From NCBI GenBank assembly GCA_022385755.1, contig MU278391.1, positions 1 through 64,000 of the forward strand: DNA of 64,000 nucleotides, read 5' to 3'. This document shows positions 57,046 through 64,000 of the stretch, one piece after another; positions within the stretch are counted from its first letter, which is position 1, and every line of letters starts with the position of its first letter. The notes under the pieces are model-generated. The model saw nothing but the letters and a program-made list of their open reading frames with translations. It made no database searches and had not been told where the DNA came from. The position numbers were made by a program, and so were the translations under genes. Origin of the DNA: Trametopsis cervina (lineage: Eukaryota > Basidiomycota > Agaricomycetes > Polyporales > Irpicaceae).

Positions 57046-60000
57046 TCACTCAAGCCGCCCACGCAGCCACCCAAGCAAGCCCTTCGTTCCCTCCCGTTCC
57101 CAAACCCTCCTCGCAGGCACCCGAAACCTACAACACAAAAGTCAGCAATCATTCCCATCTACCACACACACACAAGTCCACTCACACATTCCCATCCACA
57201 AGAAACACATCAAGCGGCAACAGCCCCATCTCAGCAGGCAGCCGTCCAACCTCATTATCCCTCAAATCAAGCTCCTCAAGCTTCCACCCCGGCACCTCTC
57301 GGTTCCCCCTGAACGCCTCCGCGACGCCCTGGAACCCGTCCAGCTCGCTGATACGGTTGCCCCGTAGACGTAGGTGTCGGAGCCCCGGTCGCGGCTCGCC
57401 GTCTGAACGCGCGAGGATGAGGGCTGAGAGCGCGTCTGCTGTTAGGGATGCGCCTGTTAGGCTGTTGTAGGACAGGTCGAGCGTGTGGAGGGTCGGGAAG
57501 AGGGCTGTTATTAAGGGGAGCAGAGCTTCTTGCGTACGGCCTGTGGGGGTGTCGCTTTCGCGGGTACGAGAGACGGGGACGGTGTCGCCGAGGTTGCAGT
57601 TCTCGAGGATGAGCTCCTCTAAGCGGGGCAGGAAGGGCCCGTCGTGGTCCGCTGGGAGACTGAACGATGGGTCCATGCGCCGATTGACCAACTTGAGCAC
57701 CTTGAGGGTGTGAGAGAACGGCTGCGACACGATTGTCGAGAGGGGCAGCGTCGGGGTCGGAATCGTCAACGCCAGATCGGACGATCGCCCGGTGGAAGGA
57801 ATGGCTTTCGCTGCCAGAGAGAACGACCGCATGTGCGCGCCTTTTGCTAGAGCATTCGAAGGAGGCAGGGTGAGGGTGTGCGTGGCCGCCTGATAGTACT
57901 GCGGGCTGGCCAGTGCGGACGCTGAAGGAACAGGCGATGTGGTGGGTGTAGAGACAGGGGGAGACGGGGTCTGGCGCGGCGACGCGGACAGCACAGACGA
58001 CGTGGCTGCTGCTGCCCTCGCTCGCCGCCGTCCACCAGCGGTCAGGAGACCGTGTTCTGCCTCTTCCTCCCATGCTTCCTTTTGTAATTGCTGAGCAGAA
58101 CGAGAGGAGCCTGATGACTGACCCGAGGGATTGTTTGTCGGAGGTGGGGACGCGGATGCCATGGCTGCTCTCGCACGTCTTCGAGCACCTTCCGTGGCGA
58201 GACCTTGCTCTGCCTCAATCTCCCAGGGTTCTTTCACCACCTCTGGTGTAGCACCCCTCTTGTTAGCAGCCATAGGTGGCTCGTCGGTGAATTGCGTGTG
58301 CGCGAGGTGTCTGGAGCGAAGCTTGGCTCGATTCTCCGCCTCGACCTCCCATGCTTCTTTGACGACGCGTTTGCCAACCATGATGCGTAACACTCCTGGT
58401 TTCGGTGCCTCTGTCGTGAGGTCGAACTCGATGTCCCTGTGCACTTTAGGTACGAATGCGGCTTCGATTGCGGCTCGAGTGACATGGGTCTCGCCTACAT
58501 CGAATATTATCAGAGATGGGAACGGTGTGTAAGCCTCAGACAGGACATTCAAGGGGAACGAGTCATCGCCGATTTCTGCATGTTCAAGATGGAGCTCGGC
58601 CAATTTCTCCAAGCGAGAGCAAGCTCGGACCAGTGAGACAGAGTTTCCGAGAGGATTGGACGAAAGGTTGAGTTTTGCTATGCCGGATGGTAAATGATCT
58701 GGTTCGTGCTCAACGCCAGAGGCCGTAAGATTGTTATGTGACGCATCCAGAGATGTCAGCTTGGGGAGTGGTACGGTGGCGCGAGTAATGGTTTCAGCGT
58801 ACCAGTCGCCTCGAGGATCTCTCGTACGTGACAGCGGGTTTGAATCCTTGGCTGCGAATGGCGAGAAGAATGGCAGGGATTGCAACTCATTATGAGAAAG
58901 GTTTAACGTGGTCAAATTCGGGAGAGCCCAGAGATTCGGAGGAAGGCCGTGGAGTTTGTTGTGCGAAAGGTCTAGGACGGTCAATGCGGTAAGATCAGCG
59001 AAAGAAGGCGGAAGGTCTGTCAGCTCGTTATTATGCAGCTATAATCCAGTAAGTAACAAGAAGCCCAATCGAGATGAGGTGAGCACCTACGTCGACGACC
59101 TTCAACGAGCCAAACATTGATATTTCTGGCTGGATCTCCACAATCTGGTTGGACCACGCCTTCAGTACGCTGAGATCCTGTGCCTCGTACCAAGACGGAG
59201 CGTTTTGACTTCCCGCACGTCGTCTGGATGCTTTCTCTTCATCGGCGGTCGCTATTAGCGGTGGCTCTACCGGTACAAGCTTCAAAGGTTCAGGCTTGAT
59301 GCCTAGGTGTATCTCAAACAAGGCAGACGGGAGACATGGCAGCGCACGGGATGCCAGGTTGATTATTCCTAGCTTCAAAGATCAGAATATGCTGGAAGCG
59401 TGCCATAGAAGTAATGAGAATTCAGGGCCACAAAGACTTAGAGCGCGTTTCGCCCTTTTGCAGGACAAATGCTCAGTCACTTCGTTATCGGTAGCATGGA
59501 CATGCAAGAGCAAGACCAAACAAACAGAGCGGGTTATGGGAAGCATGCCGCCATCTCACAAGACGCCATATTCATAGACAACGATCCGCATAAAGTACAG
59601 AGGCGCGAATTACGTCAAGAAGAATGCTGCTGCTTACCAGATGTACGCCCACGCTCGATAGTCTCTTTCACAGACCATCGACCAAGGTCGATATTCTCGT
59701 CTTGGTCGCTCTTTTTGATTTGAGGTAATGCTTCTTCTAAGCCTACCAGGTCATTCAGACCTGCGCTGCCTCCGCTGCTCTTTGCCTTCTTCTGGGCCTC
59801 AGCTCTTTTCAAAGCGATTTGTTCGCGTATGCTCATAGATGAGACCTTCGGGACTTCTGGAGGCTCATCATTTATTGGCTTGGTCTTTGCAGGTGCTCGC
59901 CTCACAGGCGATTTCGAAGGGGAGGGCGGAGACCTAACAGATTTGAGACTTGGCTGAGGACGCAAAGTGCGCCCGCCTGGTGTCGATTTTGAAGGGGAGG

Positions 60001-60262
60001 GCGGCGACTTCACAGACTTGAGACTCGGCTGAGGACGTAAAGTGCGCCCGCCTGGCGCAGGACTTGGTGGCGGCTTGAGCGTGGAAGAACTGGCGGTAGC
60101 GTTCCCCGTACGCGACGACGTAGTAGCGGTCGCATTCCCTGTACGTGACGACGTAGTAGCAGTTCCATTTCCAGCAGACAACGACGAGTTGGCCGTGGAT
60201 TTGGTTGGCGTACGGGTAGAGCCACCAAAGCGCGACTGAGGTGGCTGAGGAATGCGCGACAT
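57046..60262 (-). CDS. Leucine-rich-repeat protein (LRRC40-like)
   Basis: Minus-strand exons 60262-59638, 59368-59091, 59038-57186 and 57127-57046 give 945 residues. The first 150 residues are disordered and repetitive: an 11-residue TSSRTGNATAT-type unit about three times, then a 25-residue unit starting GGRTLRPQPSLKSV twice. A basic helix follows (SMSIREQIALKRAEAQKKAK). Leucine-rich repeats come in two groups, the first with LHNNELTDLPPSFADLTALT, LDLSHNKLHGLPPNLWALPN and LNLSHNELQSLP, the second near the C-terminus with LHTLDLSYNSLTGASL, LRHLRLRGNRISELDGF and LEELDLRDNEVGRLPAEMG. Between the groups are three KEAWEVEAENRAKLRSR-like segments. The general form is that of the fungal/animal LRRC40 group, for which no clear biochemical role is known. 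No signal peptide or membrane helix, so intracellular. Confidence 0.85.
59885..60180 (-). repeat. In-frame tandem repeats inside the LRR gene
   Basis: Two 75-bp copies (about 59910-60060) encode GGRTLRPQPSLKSV plus a Pro/Ser/Lys tail, and 33-bp units (about 60093-60175) encode TSSRTGNATAT. Units are multiples of three, so copy-number change would alter protein length without a frameshift. Confidence 0.7.
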
Positions 60263-60428
60263 GACAGGATGTGAGCAAGGCCAGGAAGCGCCCATAACGC
60301 GAGTTGCTAGTTTCATTGCTACAAGTGAGCAACAGCGTAAATACAATAAAATGCACAACATACAGAGTTTGATTGAGGATGACATGCTAGCTATAGAATA
60401 CACGCATATATACATGACAAAGTAGAAA

Positions 60429-61635
60429 TCACCGCCTCCGCTTCCCCAGCACACTCCCGTGCGGAATACACATGGTGCTCTTCTCAAGCATCGAGTGCTC
60501 TGAAGTATCTGTTTCAATTCCTAGTTCTTCTGCCAGGGATGCAACTTCAGGGGAAGATAGAGCATCGGTCGCGAGAGCCCAGAAGCTGAATACGTCGGTT
60601 CCCAAGCAAGACATAAGATGTTAGCCCAAGATTGTGGGAGAGCAGAAGTCCAGCCACCAGGAACGAGAGATTAGAACTCAGGAAGAAGCAAGAAGAGAGG
60701 GAACTCGGTTATCAAGTCTCAGTGGGAGGGAACAGCCAGATGTCCGGGCTGCGAAACTAAGTGAACGTACGCATTGAACGTTTTCTTCCTTTTTACCCAT
60801 TCGGCGCGCCACCGCGTCCATTCCGCGTCGAGTTGATTCATATCTTCTGCAGAAACGAGCGATGCGCCGGAGCGAAGAGGCTCAAGGTGAGCAGAAGATG
60901 TTTTAACCTGCACAGACGAATAAGAGCTATCAAGTGGGTATACCACACCAGGTACGGACCAAGTCTGCGATTTCGACAAGTTCTGCTTTGAGCTGGTCAT
61001 CGGTCGGCGTCGCTCTCAGCCTCGCCAGATCTGAAAGCGCATATAACCAGTGTAATGACGCCCGGGGTACTGGATCCTGGTAAGCATGGACGGAGCTTAC
61101 CCGCATTTATTGCTTTGATTTGAGACGAAAGCGTCTGATTAGTCTGCTCTATCGTCTTGAATTCGTCTTCCAGAGCCTTGAGTTTCTCAGCAGGCATATC
61201 CTCGAGATTGGCCTGATTGGCCACGAAGAATGTGGTCTTGCCTATGCATAAGGTCAACACTACTAGCATCAACGATAACGAAAAAACCCCGTTGTACACA
61301 CCATAGGTCTTCTGTACAAGCTCGCCTTTCTCCGCGAGGCTCACCATGATTTTCTGGGTGGCTGTCTTGGGTACCGCACCTTTCAGATTGGCCGCAACGT
61401 CTACCGCGCCAAACGGCCTGTTCATCTGAAAGAGAAGTAAGCATAGCCGTGCGCATATATGCTACTGTAGAACTCTCGGGTCTGTACCCTCTTTATGTAT
61501 TCAAGGACCTTGTCCTCGGCTGTCCAATAGCATGCGGTTAATTAGCTGGTACATATCCGCCCCAAGAGACCCCTGACCTTCCTGCCCTTTCAACACAGGA
61601 ACCTTTGCATCCGAGGATTTGGGTTTGGTAGCCAT
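60429..61635 (-). CDS. hop2: Homologous-pairing protein HOP2 (TBPIP family)
   Basis: Works with MND1 to help Dmc1/Rad51 pair homologous chromosomes in meiosis; nuclear. Minus-strand exons 61635-61578, 61519-61488, 61425-61302, 61241-61101, 61030-60960, 60907-60771 and 60585-60429 give 239 residues, the usual size. The winged-helix start reads EDKVLEYIKRMNRPFGAVDV and GAVPKTATQKIMVSLAEKGE, then KTYGKTTFFVANQ. A coiled-coil follows (EKLKALEDEFKTIEQTNQTL, DDQLKAELVEIADLV). The closing part has WRAEWVKRKKTFNAFWALAT and LAEELGIETD, all as in HOP2. The last intron (185 bp) is about three times the window norm. Expected expression in basidia only. The stop lies 167 bp from the LRR gene start, so the LRR promoter is compact. 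Confidence 0.93.
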
Positions 61636-61911
61636 CGCTTTAATTGATGTTGCTAACGAGGGATTGAACGCGATGGTGGGACGGTGGCAAGCTACGTTCA
61701 CTCAATCCAATCGCCTCTGGGAGTGCGCGCCTGCCAGAACCAAGAATCACAAGACATCATCAACCCTATGCTGGGGTTTATTTGCTCTGAGAGCACCGAA
61801 GGTCCGAAATCGGCATGACCACTGCTCACCACTCCGTTTCTCCCAAGTTTACCTCTCACTCCTTCTCACATGCACCGCATATAACTTGGTGTAGTCCGCC
61901 GTCGTCCTCGA

Positions 61912-63150
61912 ATGAGTCCAAATGCGTCGTCACATCAGACAGACAAACAGAGTCTTCACTACATCGTGCGCTCCGGCATAGCGGGTGGAGTCGCAGGTTG
62001 TGTTGTACGTACACTGTGTACTCGTCCAATGCATGTCCTAAGTGGTCACATCTCATGAATATAGGCGAAGACAGTTGTCGCACCGTTGGATCGAGTGAAA
62101 ATACTCTTCCAAGCATCTAATCCAGACTTCCACAAATATGCAGGTACGTCCTCGTACGCCTAGGATCATGTTCCCTGCAATAACTTATTCGCCAGGTTCT
62201 TGGAGCGGCGCATTTGGTGCGGGAAGACAGATATTTAGAGAGAATGGCATGCTTGGTCTATTCCAGGGCCACTCTGCAACATTATTGCGAATATTTCCGT
62301 ATGCAGCCATTAAGTTTATGGCGTACGACCAGATAGAACATGTGTGTCCTTCGGATCGTCATCGCGAGTACCCACCGCTGATTGCATTTCTGCCAGATTT
62401 TAATGCCCACACAAGAGTATCACACGAATGCTCGACGATTTACAGCCGGCGCTTTCTCAGGTCTGACGTACTTTCCTCCGCGCATGAACCTCTTCACTAA
62501 TTCAATTTGTCCTCTTAGGCATGACCTCAGTGTTCTTCACGTATCCTCTGGAGCTCATTCGAGTCCGTATGGCATTCCATACACGTTCAACCAACCACGG
62601 ACAGCCCTCCAAACCTACATTCTTCCTTGCTGCCTCCGAGATCTACCGTGAAGTGCCCAAACCTCAAGTATCCGCGTCAAACGCGCCCTCAACCACAATT
62701 CCTCCAGCATTGACTGCACCCTCGCTCTTCTCTAGATTTCCTCTGCTCAAGTTCTATCGAGGCTTTAGTGTCACGCTCACAGGCATGATTCCCTACGCGG
62801 GAACGTCGTTCCTGATCTGGGGGTTCCTCCGCTCGCACTTCGCACCTTCATCAGCAAATCCGAAGCGTTCCTCGAATCCCGTCCTGGATCTCTCAGCAGG
62901 AGCAGTCTCTGGGGCGCTGTCACAGACTGTATCATACCCCTTCGAAGTCATTCGACGGCGAATGCAAGTCGGCGGGCTCACACACCCGGACCGGTGGATG
63001 CGGTGGGGCGAGACGGTCAGCACTATATGGCGAGCGGGAGGTTGGAGAGGCTTTTATGTCGGGCTGAGCATCGGGTACCTGAAGATTGTCCCAATGACCG
63101 CCGTTAGCTTTACCGTGTGGCAGTGGGGGAAAGGTGTGCTGGGTGTGTGA
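61912..63150 (+). CDS. leu5: Mitochondrial carrier, LEU5/SLC25A42 type (CoA transport)
   Basis: Inner-membrane carrier; yeast LEU5 and animal SLC25A42 bring coenzyme A into mitochondria. Exons 61912-62004, 62065-62143, 62196-62341, 62397-62460 and 62519-63150 give 337 residues. Three carrier repeats are visible with their signatures: [11 protein letters not shown] after [26 protein letters not shown] after [17 protein letters not shown], and [10 protein letters not shown] after [16 protein letters not shown]. The linker between repeats 2 and 3 is long ([15 protein letters not shown]), as in the LEU5 subgroup. The start [14 protein letters not shown] is the first Met of the frame. The gene is divergent from HOP2, with 276 bp for both promoters. 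Substrate assignment rests on family resemblance. Confidence 0.9.
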
Positions 63151-63567
63151 TTGAGGACGTGGATTAACGGGGGACGTTGTTGATATTTATCTGCGGTCAA
63201 GGGTAAGACCATCGAGGACAAACTATCGTACTCACTTACGCCGAAGTGTATGATAATCGTATGAGCGCGTCAGCTCTAGATGTTGGCTGTTGACACGCAA
63301 TGTACAGTCAGGAGCTACATGCCTAGCCTCCCGCAAGTTGTTGTTGACACCGCGTATGACAAAATACACGCGCCCGTAGTGTCATCGATTATTACTCGTG
63401 TCGTGTCGATGCGCTCGCGAGACTTCTGAGAAGTATGCAAAAAGTGCTCAGTGCTGAAGAAATGGACGATTTATGTACATACAAAATAAATGAAAGGGTG
63501 AGATACACTTCCGTCCGTCGGGCAGCTGCCCCAGGTATCCTCTCATAACCGAAGACATAATTGTACG
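63151..63567. other. Convergent spacer, carrier to VTI1
   Basis: About 415 bp between facing 3' ends, with AATAAA-like words on both strands (CAAAATAAATGAAAG near 63481). Nothing else seen. Confidence 0.45.
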
Positions 63568-64000
63568 TTAACGCAGGAATTTGGCCCACAGGATGATGAG
63601 AATGAGAAGAATAAGCACAACAACGATTGCCCCGGTAACAACCCGCTGCTGGTACATCCTATATCCACCTATGAGCGACTTGGTAATAATCGTAAGTGAA
63701 GAAGAAGTCTCCTTACCGTCTTATCATCTTCTTCAGTGTACCTGACGCGCGGTCAATAGAGGTATCCGCCCGTTGCAACTACGCAGAGTTGGTGTCAGTA
63801 AGTAGGGGCATAGGCAGCGTGAGAGCCTAAAGAAACGCACGGTATCCCTGGCGTTCTGGATCTGTTCCCTTTGGCCCCTCAGACTCCTCAGGATGTCTGC
63901 ACCCTGTTCCTCTGTCTCCAGCGCAATCCTTTGACTGTCCTGCAAACGTCTGCTCCCATCCTCTAACAGTGCGGTACCTGCCAGTAAACGCGTGCGATCG
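63568..64000 (-). CDS. vti1: v-SNARE VTI1, C-terminal part (gene runs off the window)
   Basis: SNARE for transport between Golgi, endosomes and vacuole. On the minus strand the visible exons are 64000 (window edge)-63841, 63778-63717 and 63658-63568. The SNARE helix reads LEDGSRRLQDSQRIALETEE, then QGADILRSLRGQREQIQNAR with the zero-layer Gln region, and LQRADTSIDRASGTLKKMIR. A C-terminal membrane anchor follows (VVTGAIVVVLILLILIILWA) with only KFLR after it, typical of a tail-anchored SNARE. Just before, RTRLLAGTAL matches the conserved region preceding the SNARE motif of VTI1. The N-terminal Habc domain lies beyond 64000. Confidence 0.9.

Noticed and set aside
1..64000. CRISPR arrays, tRNA, rRNA, telomere repeats, complete transposons
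   Set aside because: I looked for regularly spaced repeats, T-loop GGTTCGA-type cores in a cloverleaf setting, TTAGGG arrays and transposase or reverse transcriptase motifs and found none that hold up.

Overview
This is a 64-kb piece of a fungal nuclear genome, almost certainly an Agaricomycete (mushroom-forming basidiomycete). Genes are dense on both strands and broken by many short GT-AG introns, mostly 50-70 bp. Markers of the group are a class I hydrophobin, a CE15 glucuronoyl esterase (lignocellulose attack), a basidiomycete-type seven-helix membrane protein and a tandem family of Zn2Cys6 regulators with the Fungal_trans domain. No bacterial, organellar, viral, CRISPR or tRNA signal was found. 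All gene models were spliced by hand from the sequence. Where exon borders are listed, the summed exon length is a multiple of three and the protein reads through.

Left third (1-26 kb). About 2.3 kb without a convincing gene is followed by a MYND zinc-finger protein and an 18-exon cellular RNA-dependent RNA polymerase (RNAi). A secreted CE15 esterase lies convergent with the polymerase. Next come an orphan seven-helix protein, the mitochondrial ABC transporter ATM1, a type II membrane O-fucosyltransferase-like protein, ribosomal protein eS10, a hydrophobin, a type III polyketide synthase and an F-box-like protein.

Middle (26-49 kb). Three paralogous Zn2Cys6 transcription factors stand head-to-tail on the minus strand (26240-30118, 30542-34000, 34636-38334). 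All three keep a 6-nt microexon inside the zinc cluster, and all three keep the same split C-terminal motif. Beyond them lies a 965-residue, low-complexity regulator with an AreA-N domain but no GATA finger. Then come about 5.9 kb with no supportable gene, which hold a 339-bp tandem duplication and a dispersed repeat pair.

Right third (49-64 kb). This part holds a small protein with two DWEKA-GEL-YGFGG repeats, an alpha/beta hydrolase, an Sfp1-like split C2H2 zinc-finger regulator, a second gene-poor stretch with a 77-bp tandem repeat, a leucine-rich-repeat protein, the meiotic recombination factor HOP2, a LEU5-type mitochondrial carrier and the C-terminal part of the SNARE VTI1, which runs off the window.

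The genes do not form one pathway. Most are housekeeping or developmental genes in ordinary order. The most unusual observations are the microexons (6 nt in three paralogues, 18 nt in the polymerase active site, 18 nt in the MYND finger) and the tandem regulator array itself.
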